Part shown: one piece after another, positions 7,507 through 16,975 of the stretch
Numbering within the stretch: the first letter of the stretch is position 1
How the letters are laid out: every line of letters starts with the position of its first letter
Source of the DNA: Rapidithrix thailandica
Lineage (GTDB): Bacteria; Bacteroidota; Bacteroidia; Cytophagales; Flammeovirgaceae
Direction: 5' to 3'
Length of the DNA: 64,000 bases
Assembly: GCF_039710355.1 (NCBI RefSeq)
Contig: NZ_JBDKWZ010000017.1
Location: 1 to 64,000 of the forward strand
Notes under the pieces: model-generated
Told to the model about the DNA's origin: nothing
What the model saw: the letters and a program-made list of their open reading frames with translations, nothing else
Database searches by the model: none
Translations under genes and position numbers: made by a program

Positions 7507-8313
7507 TTAGTGGTGGGATTTTTGGGCAACTACAGAATACAGCATGGGGATTTTTTGCTCCAGCCCTTTGATTTGAAATTTCCCTTTTTCAATTTCTATT
7601 GTATTGTCAAAGCAATCATAAGGAGAGTAGTCCCACTCTTGAAAATGCCGGATACTGAGTCCCGTTTGAATCAAGGCATTGAGAACCTTTGCCAAACCAT
7701 GATTCCATGAGACGGATTTTCCTTGAATTTCGGCTTGGGGGTTTGCATAAGTGCCCTGGGTTTCTTCAATAATCGGTTGGGAGTCGGAATAGTGATATTC
7801 TATTTTTTGGAAGTCATTACTAAACATCCATACCACAGGGTGAAATTCGACCATGATAAAACTTCCGCCTGGTTTCAAAAAATGCCGGATGGTGTTGGCC
7901 CATAAGTCCATATCAGGAAGCCAGCCTATTACCCCGTACGAAGTATATACGATGTCGAACTGTTCATCAAGTAGTTCATGAAGGCTATAGATATCACTTT
8001 GGATAAAGCGTGTGTTTGTTCCGAGTGTTGACTGTAAATGTCGTGCCTTTTCAATGGCTTTTTCCGAAAAATCCACCCCGGTGGCTTCTGCTCCATGCCT
8101 GGATAGAGAAATGGTGTCCATTCCGAAGTGGCATTGCAAATGAAGGATCTTTTTGTCTTTGATATCCCCTAATAAATCCAATTCAATACTGTTGAGGGCA
8201 TCTTGCCCCTTCAAAAAAGCGTCTACAGCATAAAACTCCGATTGAAAATGGAAATCGGTTTTATCGTTCCACAGTTGTTTATTGATTTGAAGGTAGTCCA
8301 TGGTTTTATTCAT
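7507..8313 (-). CDS. Class I SAM-dependent methyltransferase
   Basis: About 268 residues from the ATG at 8313 (next in-frame ATG at 8301). A longer frame from 8364 would add a non-conserved hydrophobic tail. The Rossmann core shows motif I ILHLQCHFGMDTISLSRHG, the acidic end of strand 2 in ATGVDFSEKAIEKAR, FIQSDIY, and a post-motif region FLKPGGSFIMVEFHPVVWMF. The WNDKTDFHFQSEFY start is typical of the Bacteroidota ubiE/Tam-like methyltransferases of unknown small-molecule substrate. It stands alone, convergent with the upstream oxygenase. Confidence 0.85.
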   Translation of the reverse strand: MNKTMDYLQINKQLWNDKTDFHFQSEFYAVDAFLKGQDALNSIELDLLGDIKDKKILHLQCHFGMDTISLSRHGAEATGVDFSEKAIEKARHLQSTLGTNTRFIQSDIYSLHELLDEQFDIVYTSYGVIGWLPDMDLWANTIRHFLKPGGSFIMVEFHPVVWMFSNDFQKIEYHYSDSQPIIEETQGTYANPQAEIQGKSVSWNHGLAKVLNALIQTGLSIRHFQEWDYSPYDCFDNTIEIEKGKFQIKGLEQKIPMLYSVVAQKSHH

Positions 8314-8375
8314 TTTATCGTGATTGACGGAAATATCAAAAATAAATAAAAGAGCAATTTCCACAAATATGAAAA

Positions 8376-8406
8376 CCCATTGAACATGTTGATTCTGCTC
8401 AATGGG
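8376..8406 (-). terminator. Terminator of the first M43 metalloprotease gene
   Basis: CCCATTGA (8376-8383) pairs with TCAATGGG (8399-8406); read on the minus strand it is followed by TTTT. It lies 28 bp after the stop codon of the protease gene. Confidence 0.6.
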
Positions 8407-8433
8407 CCAGGTATTAAACTTATGATAATTATA

Positions 8434-10227
8434 TTACTCAATCAAAAACTTGTTAGTGATCGTTTGACCTTGTACTTCTGATTTGATCAAATACATCCCT
8501 TTGGGATAATTGTTCAAGTCTAGTTCCAATTGCTTTTGAGGACTGGCCACTTCCAACATCTGTTGAGATATCTGCACACCACTTGCATTAAGAATGGTGA
8601 TAAGAACTTGCTGGGTGCCCTGTAGCCCTTCTAAATATAAAGTTGCTGATTCTCCTCCTTCCAAAGGGTTGGGATATATTCTTGAGGTCAATTGTACTTT
8701 GTCTGGCTTCGTGACGGTACCCGAATAGCTAGTGCTATGCAAACGGTTGAGGTTGTTGAGGCTGTTGAGAATAAAAACAGTGTAATCTTCCACTTCACTA
8801 AAATACTCATTTCCACAAGGAGTAGGGGTCGCTCCATACACGGTTCTGATCCTCATTCGTGTACTGTTTACGGCTGAAGCTGGGGGAGTCACTTGGGCCG
8901 TGTAGGAAGATGCCTGCCCTGTAGCACTTAACACTTCTTCGTTACTGCTGAAAGTCCCATCTCCATTCCAATCAATCCAAGCTTTAAGAGCCGTTCCGGC
9001 CCAGGAGGCGTGGAGGGTAATACTCAAGTTCTCACTGGTATTTATCGAAAGTTTTGCTTTTAAATGCGTAAAATCCGAATATCCATTTGTTTCATACCCG
9101 GAATTGGTATTTTGTAAATTACCTAAACTGACAGATTGGATGTATTGGCCATTGGGGGCCCCGTTACTCACAGAACAATAAGCCGGAGGAGCCGTGCCAG
9201 TCGCAATTAAATTGGCCGGTTGCCAAAGAGGTTCCCGGCTGGGGTGTTGCAGGGCGGCCAGCATCCGGTCCACTTGACCTTCGGTAAACATGCGGTAACA
9301 TTCGCTATAGTCCATATAGTTTTCCCCGTTGGGAACTCCGGCTCCCGGACAACGTTCCGTATTGGTATTGCAAAAGCCAAAGTTATTTGTTGTGGCAGGA
9401 GTATCGTCTACATGGTCTCCGGGAGCATTACATCCAGTGTCAAACGTATGGACTAAGTTCAACCAATGGCCAAATTCATGGGTCAAAACACTGCGAAAGT
9501 TTTCATCGGTATTATAGCCCAGAAATCTACCGTTATAGACGACCCGGTCCAGATTGTTGTCGGATCTAAAGGTATCGGGATACCAAGCTACTCCAGAGTT
9601 ATGGGTACTCCCATCATCGTACAAATCCAACATGACGTAGATGTTCATGTATTTGTAATTGTCCCAGGCATACTGTTGGATTTTTGCGTTATACCCCCAT
9701 CCATTTCCAAACCCTGCTTCTACTGGGTTAAATGTAATTCCATTGGTAGGATTGCCTTGAGGGTCTAAGCGGGCCAGTTTAAATTCTATATTTAGGGTTT
9801 GTTTAATGAGGGAAAAAGGAGCAGCAATCTGATTCCAATCCTCATTTAAACCGTTAAAGTCCTCGTTCAGCTTGTGTAAAGCGTTCTTGATGACATCTTC
9901 ATCCACTATACTTCCTCCTTGATTTACCCCAAAAACATGGAAGACTACAGGAATGATATAGGTTACCTCTTGAGCCTGTTGCTTTGAAAGGGATTGTATG
10001 AAGTTTTGGCTAAATAGCTCAAACTGTGCGGCATTCTCTTTTGCTTCAGGGTGTCGGAGGTAAAACTTTTCCATTGCTTCGTCTGTACCGCACTTGATCT
10101 TATCCTGAGCAAAGGCGATGGAATGGAGCAAGAGTACTGTTGTCAATAAAAAGCCGAATCTCTTTGAGAAAGCAAGAAGAGGTAGTATAACAAGTTTTTG
10201 TAGATTTGGAAGACGTTTATTTTTCAT
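8434..10227 (-). CDS. Secreted M43-family metalloprotease with GEVED domain and T9SS sorting tail
   Basis: 597 residues. The N-terminus has a positively charged stretch and a hydrophobic segment ending in HSIAFAQ, a likely signal peptide. Residues about 90-330 form a pappalysin-like (M43) zinc protease: HEFGHWLNLVHTF carries the HExxHxxGxxH-type zinc ligands, the Met-turn is ENYMDYSECYRMF, and VVFHVFG marks the domain start. A GEVED domain (about 352-485, KAWIDWNGDGTF ... GNEYFSEVEDYTV) follows. The last 80 residues are a type A T9SS sorting tail (YPNPLEGG ... NYPKGMYLIKSE ... KFLIE). It is probably secreted or attached to the surface to digest extracellular protein. It is a shorter paralogue of the 11413-15513 protease. 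Confidence 0.9.
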   Translation of the reverse strand: MKNKRLPNLQKLVILPLLAFSKRFGFLLTTVLLLHSIAFAQDKIKCGTDEAMEKFYLRHPEAKENAAQFELFSQNFIQSLSKQQAQEVTYIIPVVFHVFGVNQGGSIVDEDVIKNALHKLNEDFNGLNEDWNQIAAPFSLIKQTLNIEFKLARLDPQGNPTNGITFNPVEAGFGNGWGYNAKIQQYAWDNYKYMNIYVMLDLYDDGSTHNSGVAWYPDTFRSDNNLDRVVYNGRFLGYNTDENFRSVLTHEFGHWLNLVHTFDTGCNAPGDHVDDTPATTNNFGFCNTNTERCPGAGVPNGENYMDYSECYRMFTEGQVDRMLAALQHPSREPLWQPANLIATGTAPPAYCSVSNGAPNGQYIQSVSLGNLQNTNSGYETNGYSDFTHLKAKLSINTSENLSITLHASWAGTALKAWIDWNGDGTFSSNEEVLSATGQASSYTAQVTPPASAVNSTRMRIRTVYGATPTPCGNEYFSEVEDYTVFILNSLNNLNRLHSTSYSGTVTKPDKVQLTSRIYPNPLEGGESATLYLEGLQGTQQVLITILNASGVQISQQMLEVASPQKQLELDLNNYPKGMYLIKSEVQGQTITNKFLIE

Positions 10228-10513
10228 GATTGATTTTTTAAAAGTTTAAGATGGTAGTGTTCAACATACATAGCCATTCTAAGGCAATGTTGAAAAGTGA
10301 TTTTGCCTGTAATATGATGCGTAATAGGAGTGATATAGCAGTTATAAGTAAATTAATGTAACTGTATGGCCATAAGTTGGGTGGTTTTTGGGGTTGTGTT
10401 AGTAGTAAGTATTTTGAAATGCAATACAGGTGTTATTTGATGAATACGTGAAATAACGTACTGCTCTGAACAGTAGAAAGCTTGTAAGTCCTCGAGGATA
10501 AATTAATACCTCA

Positions 10514-10549
10514 AAATAAACAATACCTATTTTGTGGTATTGTTTATTT
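10514..10549. repeat. Perfect 14-bp inverted repeat
   Basis: AAATAAACAATACC (10514-10527) and GGTATTGTTTATTT (10536-10549) form a perfect stem with an 8-nt loop, about 290 bp upstream of the M43 protease start. The outer nine bases match the palindrome at 1648-1675. No gene lies on either side, so it may be an operator or a relic. Confidence 0.5.
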
Positions 10550-10808
10550 GTGCAAAATAAAGAAATAACTGGAATTGTAGTAAAATAAATATCTTTATTT
10601 TTGTTGTTTGTTGTTCTGTGTCTGTAAAGGCTTATGAATGTGTTTAATATTTTTTTGTAAAAGATATTGATAATGAAGTGCTTATATCTGTTAATTGACT
10701 TCTATGAATATTTTTTGCAAAACTTAGGATGTCAAACTTCCATGTTCTCCCATTTCCTTTGCAGAGGGGGCCTTCACTAAAAAATAAAAAGACCCTTATT
10801 CATGCAAC

Positions 10809-10847
10809 AAAAACCGAAGTAGAGTCAAAAGATCCATTTCGGTTTTT
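10809..10847. terminator. Orphan terminator-like hairpin
   Basis: AAAAACCGAA (10809-10818) pairs with TTCGGTTTTT (10838-10847). The A and T tracts allow use in both directions, but no gene ends nearby. Confidence 0.5.
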
Positions 10848-10880
10848 ATTTATAATTGTATAATTATTCAAAGGTATTAA

Positions 10881-11110
10881 GGGTATGTTTTAATTTCATC
10901 CTTTGGGCCAGAAGCTCCCATTTAAGGAACCTCAGCTCATTATTTTGAGTGGCCAGCATCCCGGTGGCCGGCATCTCGAAAGTCGGACCAAAAAATCACT
11001 ATGATGAGAACTCTAAACTGAGAATTTTTACCCTCAAAAGGGCGGTTTCTCAAGGGAGAACCTCCCGCGGGGCGGCCCCCGCAATGAATTTTAAACATGC
11101 TCTTAGTTGA
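10881..11110. repeat. Dispersed intergenic repeat, full copy with inverted arms (copy C)
   Basis: The left part (10881-10935) is an arm in reverse orientation: GTATGTTTTAATTTCATCC through to GGAACCTCAG. The right end (11082-11110) is AATTTTAAACATGCTCTTAG in forward orientation. Between them are GTGGCCAGCATCCCGGTGGC, CGAAAGTCGGACC, AGAACTCTAAACTGAGA and a strongly GC-rich hairpin segment (11060-11082). The CGAAAGTCGGACC block matches copy A, and the AACTCTAAACTGAGA block matches copy E in reverse. Ends in inverted orientation are what a MITE-like element would have, although target duplications are not evident. Together with the hairpins and copy D it fills the 1.2-kb gap 10228-11412, which has no supported gene. 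Confidence 0.75.
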
Positions 11111-11233
11111 GGTTGTGTTTGGGTTTTATAATTCAAAATTCCACAACCTTTTTTCCTTCCAAAAGCGTTTCACCCATTTTATTATAGGTGTTTTGTTCAA
11201 TTTGTTGATTCATAGAAAGTTATGGTATAAATA

Positions 11234-11261
11234 AACCCCGAAGCAACTAAGCTTCGGGGTT
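11234..11261. terminator. Strong orphan hairpin, 11-bp stem
   Basis: AACCCCGAAGC (11234-11244) pairs perfectly with GCTTCGGGGTT (11251-11261) around a 6-nt loop. It lies 150 bp after the stop of the large M43 protease (read on the minus strand) and may end that transcript, although the T run is short. Confidence 0.55.
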
Positions 11262-11342
11262 AGTGATCAATTTTGGATATTGTTTTAGTTGAAAACTATT
11301 TTTCTGGTGTCTACTGATTGACCATAAATACTATATTGAGAA

Positions 11343-11395
11343 GCCTGAAGTGGGCATTTTCAATCCAAAGGTCAAAATTTAGACATGCTCTTAAG
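11343..11395 (+). repeat. Dispersed intergenic repeat, arm only (copy D)
   Basis: GCCTGAAGTGGGCATTTTCA, then CAATCCAAAGGTC and AAAATTTAGACATGCTCTTA. The end matches copies A, C and F. It sits 18 bp from the stop codon of the large protease. Confidence 0.65.
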
Positions 11396-11412
11396 TCACT
11401 TCAATGTTTTAA

Positions 11413-14400
11413 CTATTCGATCAAAAACTTTTTAGTAGTCATTTGCCCTTGAACTTCCGATTTGAGCAAATACATCCCTTTAGGATAATTTGATAAATCT
11501 AATTCCAATTGCTTTCTTGTTTCGTTTGTATCCAGTGTTTTTTGTAAAAACTGTTTACCTTGAGTATTGAGAATGGTAATCAATATTTTGTCATCATTTT
11601 GCAGTCCTTCTAAATTGAGGCTGATGTGTCCTTTGGAAGGGTTCGGGTAAATGAGCAATTGTAAAGAAGCTTTTTCCGAAAAACCTGAAAGGCCGGAATG
11701 TGCTATTTTACCACTATTGCCACTAATGGAAATAGTATAATCTTCCACTTCACTAAAATACTCATTACCACAAGGAGCCGGAGTATTTCCGTACACAGTT
11801 CTGATGCGCATACGGGTGGCATTGACAGACGAAGCGGGTGGAGTCACTTGTGCCGTATAGGTAGTACCTTCGCCATTGGCACTCAACACTTCCTCTGCAT
11901 TGGAAAAATTGCCATCACCATTCCAATCGATCCAGGCTTTGAGGGCTGTTCCTTCCCATGAGGCATGCAAAGTAATGTTCAGTGTTTCACTGGCAGCCGG
12001 AGAAAGGTTTGCAGTGAAATGAGTAAAGTCAGAATAGCCGCTTTCCTCATACCCGGAATTGGCATTTTGTAAATTACCTAAACTGACAGATTGGATGTAT
12101 TGGCCAATCGGTGCTCCATTGCTTACATTACAATAAGATACGGATTTTACATTGATTGTATAGTCTTCCACTTCACTAAAATATTCATTACCACAAGGAG
12201 TCGGAGTGTTCCCGTATACGGTTCTGATTCGCATGCGGGTGGTATTGACAGCCGAAGCGGGAGGGGTCACTTGTGCCGTATAGGTGGGTCCTTCGCCATT
12301 GGCACTTAACACTTCCTCCGTATTGGAAAAATTGCCATCACCATTCCAATCGATCCAGGCTTTGAGGGCTGTTCCTTCCCATGAGGCATGCAAAGTAATG
12401 TTCAGTGTTTCACTGGCAGCCGGAGAAAGGTTTGCAGAGAAGTGAGTAAAGTCGGAATAGCCGCTTTCCTCATACCCGGAATTGGCATTTTGTAAATTGG
12501 CAAAACTGACAGATTGGATATATTGACCATTGGGGGCTCCATTGCTCACTTCACAATAGGAGCTGTCGGGCAGGGGGTTTACAGTAATGTAATCCACTTT
12601 GGTTTTGGTGGCAGTTCCTTGTGAGTTACTTACTGTTAAGGAGACAGGGTAAACGCCCGGAACAGAGTAAATAACTTCAGGGTGTTGTACCGCGCTTTGT
12701 TCTGGTGTTCCTCCGGAAAAAGACCAAGCCCATGAATTGGGAGAAGCGCTGGAAAGGTCCGTAAAATACACCGTATCTCCTACACTAACGGTAGTGGCAT
12801 TTGCCTGAAATTCAGCTTCGGGTGCTTCGGGGCTTTGATCAATTTCTTTTTGACCTGCCAGGATCGGGAAACCGGGGCCTTGGTGAAATGCATAATCATG
12901 TAAGGAATATTCCGTACCGGAGGCATTTACCGAAATCCGGAACCATCCATATTGAGATTTCCCTTTTTCATTGGTAAAATGAAAACCCATGTAGCCTGTT
13001 TTTCCATCCCATAGAGTATAGTCGCTTGTGCGGATATTGTGTTCATCCGGGTATTCTCCTCCGTCTACCCAATTGTTCTGATCGGAAATGGTATCATTAT
13101 ATTGTAATAAGGAGATATTACGGTCTTCGCTTTGACAGACCATCGGTTTGGTATAAGTTTCAAACCGCAAATTCCCGTTGTCTACCCAACAACCAAAAGC
13201 CGTATTTGAACCCGCTACTACAAAACGTTTCCAGGTATTTGTACTGTTGACGGTGATGTCTTCAATATCAGTGTATACGATTTGATAAGGATTGTTGAAG
13301 TTCAGTTTTATTGTTTGTTTTCCTTGACGAATAAGATCCGAAACCTGCCCTCCTTCGATGACAGCATCTAAAAATTCGATTGTACCATTTGTCACACTGC
13401 TTGCTGCGTTATGAGAAAGGGCTTGACCTTGGAAAGAGAGCGTAGCCTTATTAGGAGTATTGACGGTAATTTGTACTTGCAGGCCTTCCGGAATGTTGGA
13501 AGTTGTGAAATGCGTTCCTTCAACCAAATTGCCTGTTACTGCAAAGGCAGCTCCACCTTCGGCCGTGATAGATGTAGTGGAGTTAATACTACCGTCATTG
13601 ATATCATCTTCTTCAAATTTGGAGGTCAGGTATAACAGGGCAGGGCCAAATTCGCTGATTTCTCTTTGTCCTGCAAGTATTGGAAAGTTAGGCCCTTGAT
13701 GGAAGGCATACTCGTGTAAAGTGTATTCCGTACCGGAAGCATTGACCGAAATCCGGAACCAACCATAGAGTGTTTTGCCTTTGTCATTTGTAAAACTAAA
13801 TCCCATGTAACCAATATTTCCGTCCCATGTTGTGTAGTTATCTGTCCGGATATTATGTTCGTTCGGGTAGGAGGCTCCCTCCACCCAATTACTTTCGATG
13901 GAGATTGTATCGTTGAATTGCAAAAAGCTAATGTTGCGATTCTCATTTTGACAGACCATCGGTTTGGTATACGTTTCCAGGCGCAACTTCCCATTGTCGT
14001 ACCAACAACCGTAATCTATATCGGTACCTGACAGCACAAAATACTCCCAAGTATTATTACTGTTGACCGTAATGTCGTCAATGTCAGTATATACGATTTG
14101 ATAGGGGTTGTTGAAATTCAACCGGATTGTTTGTTTTCCTTGGTTGAAAAGGCCTGAAGTTCCACCCGTTATGGCAGCATTTTGAAACGCAATAATGCCA
14201 TTGTCGATGCTATTGGACAGTTGGTGAGAAGTCGCATTTCCTTGAAATGAAACTGTGGCAGTGGTAGCACTATTCACAGTGATTTTTACTTGCAAGCCCT
14301 CCGGAATATTGCTGGTAGTGTAATGCGTTCCTTCTGTTAAAGTACCTGTTACTGCAAATGTGGCCTCTTCTTTAGCAACTATTTGAGCCGTAGTGCCAAT

Positions 14401-15513
14401 GCTTCCGTCATTGATATCCGCTTCTTCAAATTTTGCATTAGAGTATAAGAGATGAGGACCCAAGTTTTCCAAAGTACCTGTGGCAATCAAATTGCTCTCC
14501 TGCCAGAGAGGTTGCCGGGTAGGGTGTTGAAGTGCTGCTTTCATTCTGTTTACTTGACCTTGCGTAAACATGCGATAGCATTCGCTGTAGTCCATAAAGT
14601 TTTCACCGTTGGGAATTCCGGCCCCTGCACAACGTTCAGTACTGGTATTGCAAGTCCCCGAATTGGCAGTAGTGGCCGGGGTATCGTCCACATGATCTCC
14701 TGGAGCATCACAACCATTGTCAAATGTATGTGCTAAATTCAGCCAATGGCCAAACTCATGAGTCAATACTCTACGGAAATTTTCATTGGTATTGTATCCC
14801 AGATATCGCCCGTTGTAGACCACCCGGGCCAGGTTGTTGTCCGACATATAGGTGTCGGGATACCAGGCTACTCCTGAGTTATTGGTAACACCGTTGTTGT
14901 ACAAATCCAGCATGATGTATACATTCATGTACTTGTAATTGTCCCAGGCATATTGTTGGATTTTTGTATCATACCCTCCTCCGTTGCCAAAACCGGCTAA
15001 TACTGGATTCAGGGTGATTCCGGTAGTGGGATTACCCTGCGGATCGATGCTTGCAAGCTTAAACTCTATGTTCAATGTCGCTTTAACGGGTTCGAATAAA
15101 CCGGAAACCTGGTCCCAGTCATTATTCAAACCTTTAAAATCTTCATTTAACTTTTGCAAAGCATATTTCACCGTATTTTCATCTACCGTGCTACCCAATT
15201 GATCCGTACCAAAAATATGAAAGACAACAGGAATAATATACGCCTCTTCTTGGGTTTGTTGTTTGAAAGTGGATTGGATGAGTTTTTTACTAAACTGTTC
15301 AAACTGTTTTGCTTTTTCTTTGGCTGCGGGATGTTGGCGATAAAGCTCTTGCATGACTTGGTCCGTCCCACATTTTACCCCTTCTTGTGCGTGAGTAATC
15401 AAAAAACTAAAGCAAAAAAATAAGGTGAGAAGCAGGCAATAGGTCTGTGTATAGGAATACAGAAAATAAGACACGGTCAACCTCTGTTGAAGTGTACAAC
15501 ATTCATTGTTCAT
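11413..15513 (-). CDS. Large secreted M43 metalloprotease with duplicated beta modules, PKD, two GEVED domains and T9SS tail
   Basis: 1366 residues. A signal segment ends near SFLITHAQ (about residue 43). The M43 catalytic domain (about 90-345) has HEFGHWLNLAHTF and the Met-turn ENFMDYSECY. Two copies of a ~270-residue beta-rich module follow (about 350-618 and 619-889); each opens LLYxxxKFEExDINDGSI and contains GTHxTTSNIPEGLQV and FxNPYQIVYTDI-DITVNS. Then come a PKD domain (about 895-976, FTDLSSASPNSWAWSFSGG), two nearly identical GEVED domains (about 984-1118 and 1125-1261), and a type A sorting tail (YPNPSKGH ... KGMYLLKSE ... KFLIE). It is probably a surface or secreted protease with adhesive modules, a longer paralogue of the protease at 8434-10227. 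Confidence 0.9.
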   Translation of the reverse strand: MNNECCTLQQRLTVSYFLYSYTQTYCLLLTLFFCFSFLITHAQEGVKCGTDQVMQELYRQHPAAKEKAKQFEQFSKKLIQSTFKQQTQEEAYIIPVVFHIFGTDQLGSTVDENTVKYALQKLNEDFKGLNNDWDQVSGLFEPVKATLNIEFKLASIDPQGNPTTGITLNPVLAGFGNGGGYDTKIQQYAWDNYKYMNVYIMLDLYNNGVTNNSGVAWYPDTYMSDNNLARVVYNGRYLGYNTNENFRRVLTHEFGHWLNLAHTFDNGCDAPGDHVDDTPATTANSGTCNTSTERCAGAGIPNGENFMDYSECYRMFTQGQVNRMKAALQHPTRQPLWQESNLIATGTLENLGPHLLYSNAKFEEADINDGSIGTTAQIVAKEEATFAVTGTLTEGTHYTTSNIPEGLQVKITVNSATTATVSFQGNATSHQLSNSIDNGIIAFQNAAITGGTSGLFNQGKQTIRLNFNNPYQIVYTDIDDITVNSNNTWEYFVLSGTDIDYGCWYDNGKLRLETYTKPMVCQNENRNISFLQFNDTISIESNWVEGASYPNEHNIRTDNYTTWDGNIGYMGFSFTNDKGKTLYGWFRISVNASGTEYTLHEYAFHQGPNFPILAGQREISEFGPALLYLTSKFEEDDINDGSINSTTSITAEGGAAFAVTGNLVEGTHFTTSNIPEGLQVQITVNTPNKATLSFQGQALSHNAASSVTNGTIEFLDAVIEGGQVSDLIRQGKQTIKLNFNNPYQIVYTDIEDITVNSTNTWKRFVVAGSNTAFGCWVDNGNLRFETYTKPMVCQSEDRNISLLQYNDTISDQNNWVDGGEYPDEHNIRTSDYTLWDGKTGYMGFHFTNEKGKSQYGWFRISVNASGTEYSLHDYAFHQGPGFPILAGQKEIDQSPEAPEAEFQANATTVSVGDTVYFTDLSSASPNSWAWSFSGGTPEQSAVQHPEVIYSVPGVYPVSLTVSNSQGTATKTKVDYITVNPLPDSSYCEVSNGAPNGQYIQSVSFANLQNANSGYEESGYSDFTHFSANLSPAASETLNITLHASWEGTALKAWIDWNGDGNFSNTEEVLSANGEGPTYTAQVTPPASAVNTTRMRIRTVYGNTPTPCGNEYFSEVEDYTINVKSVSYCNVSNGAPIGQYIQSVSLGNLQNANSGYEESGYSDFTHFTANLSPAASETLNITLHASWEGTALKAWIDWNGDGNFSNAEEVLSANGEGTTYTAQVTPPASSVNATRMRIRTVYGNTPAPCGNEYFSEVEDYTISISGNSGKIAHSGLSGFSEKASLQLLIYPNPSKGHISLNLEGLQNDDKILITILNTQGKQFLQKTLDTNETRKQLELDLSNYPKGMYLLKSEVQGQMTTKKFLIE
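11731..12560 (-). repeat. Tandem ~410-bp duplication of the GEVED-encoding segment
   Basis: The two GEVED units (about 11731-12139 and 12159-12560) are nearly identical in DNA, including silent positions: a stretch of roughly 100 bp around 11907-12010 and 12335-12438 differs by almost nothing. This points to recent duplication or gene conversion, more recent than the split from the single GEVED domain of the neighbouring protease. Confidence 0.8.
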
Positions 15514-15992
15514 ATTTACATTTTATTTATAAAGTGAAAATGATAGTTCAATAAAGGCACAATAAGGCCCTGGGGCAAAGCTTTGAAAGCATGCCTAAAT
15601 ACAAATAATTGTAACAAAAAGGGGAACGACCAAAACACAAAGTTCAGGCTGTACCTTGTTTTATACCGGTATTTTGTAATTTACAACTAATAACTGTTTG
15701 GTTATGGTGAAGCTAAATGTGTTAGCAAAGTACGCTTTTAATTTAGTCGTTCAAGGTATAGCTAATATGTCTTGTCGAAAGCCGGTTGAGCTATTTAAGA
15801 GGTTTGCAGAAGATATCTTCTTTAAAGTAATGGAGTGTTAAAATTTTTTCGTGTGAAAAGGTTTGAGTAAAAGTAGTGAATAGATAAATACAGGGTTGAT
15901 AAGATTTTAACCGATTTCTGTAGGATTTTGCTCTTTTAGTAGTAATAGGGATGAAATAAGGTGAAGTCGTTGTGTTTTGTAGTGTTAAAAAT

Positions 15993-16866
15993 GAACCAAA
16001 GTAGGTGCATCGTTTACATAGTAGTTTGTTGTTTATCAGGGTTTTAATGTTATGTTTTCTAATGTTTCTATGTGGTTTAAAAATAATTGAACCACAGTAG
16101 GCACATAGTAGTTTGTTGTCTATCAAGGTCTTAATGCTACGTTTTCTACTGTTTCTATGTGGTTTAAAAATAATTGAACCACAGTAGGTACATAGAGCAC
16201 ATAGTAGTTTATTGTCTATCAGGGTCTTAATGCTATGTTTTCTATTGTTTCTATGTGGTTTTAAAAATTGAACCACAGTAGGTATATAGAGTACATAGTA
16301 GTTTGTTGTTTATCAAGGTTTTAATGCTATGTTTTCTAATGTTTCTATGTGGTTTAAAAACTGAACCACAGTAGGTACATAGATCACATAGTAGTTTGTT
16401 GTCTATCAAGGTCTTAATGCTACGTTTTCTACTGTTTCTATGTGGTTTAAAAATAATTGAATCACAGTAGGTACATAGTTCACATGGTAGTTTGTTGTCT
16501 ATCAGGGTCTTAATGCTATGTTTTCTATTGTTTCTATGTGGTTTAAAAACTGAACCACAGTAGGTACATAGAGCACATAGTAGTTTGTTGTCTATCAAGG
16601 TCTTAATGCTATGTTTTCTATTGTTTCTATGTGGTTTAAAAAATGAACCAAAGTAGGTGCATCGTTTACATAGTAGTTTGTTGTCTATCAGGGTTTTAAT
16701 GTTATGTTTTCTATTGTTTCTATGTGATTTTAAAAATAATTGAACCACAGTAGGTACATAGAGCACATGGTAGTTTATTGTCTATCAGGGCCTTAATGCT
16801 ATGTTTTCTATTGTTTCTATGTGGTTTAAAAATAATTGAACCACAGCAGGTACATAGAGCACATAG
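15993..16866. repeat. Tandem array of about nine and a half ~94-bp units
   Basis: Unit starts (GAACCACAGTAGGTACATAG or close variants) fall at 15993, 16089, 16176, 16270, 16363, 16459, 16552, 16645, 16742 and 16838, giving periods of 87-97 bp. The tenth unit is cut at about 16866. Each unit contains GTTTGTTGTCTATCA and ends TTTCTATGTGGTTTAAAA. At each junction CTATGTGGTT and AACCACAGTAG form an inverted repeat, so every boundary can fold into a hairpin. Most periods are multiples of three, so minus-strand frames stay open through many units and would give Cys-rich repeats (KTLIDNKLLC, CTYCGS); I treat these as by-products. The array ends 110 bp before the GxxExxY gene. 15514-15992 has no supported gene. 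Confidence 0.9.
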
Positions 16867-16975
16867 AAAGTTTTTATACATAAAAATTCTGATCTCTTTG
16901 AGTGATCGTGAATAAACATATATACCTCATATAGGTTAAAAAAATATAAGGTTTGTAAAAGCAAAATTGATTGTT

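Noticed and set aside
15791..16766. Two minus-strand ORFs (161 and 171 codons) encoding Cys-rich repeats
   Set aside because: They are translations of the ~94-bp tandem array, break at units whose length is not a multiple of three, and have no proper start or conserved ends.
15993..16866. CRISPR array
   Set aside because: Units are continuous ~94-bp repeats without unique spacers, and no cas genes are near.
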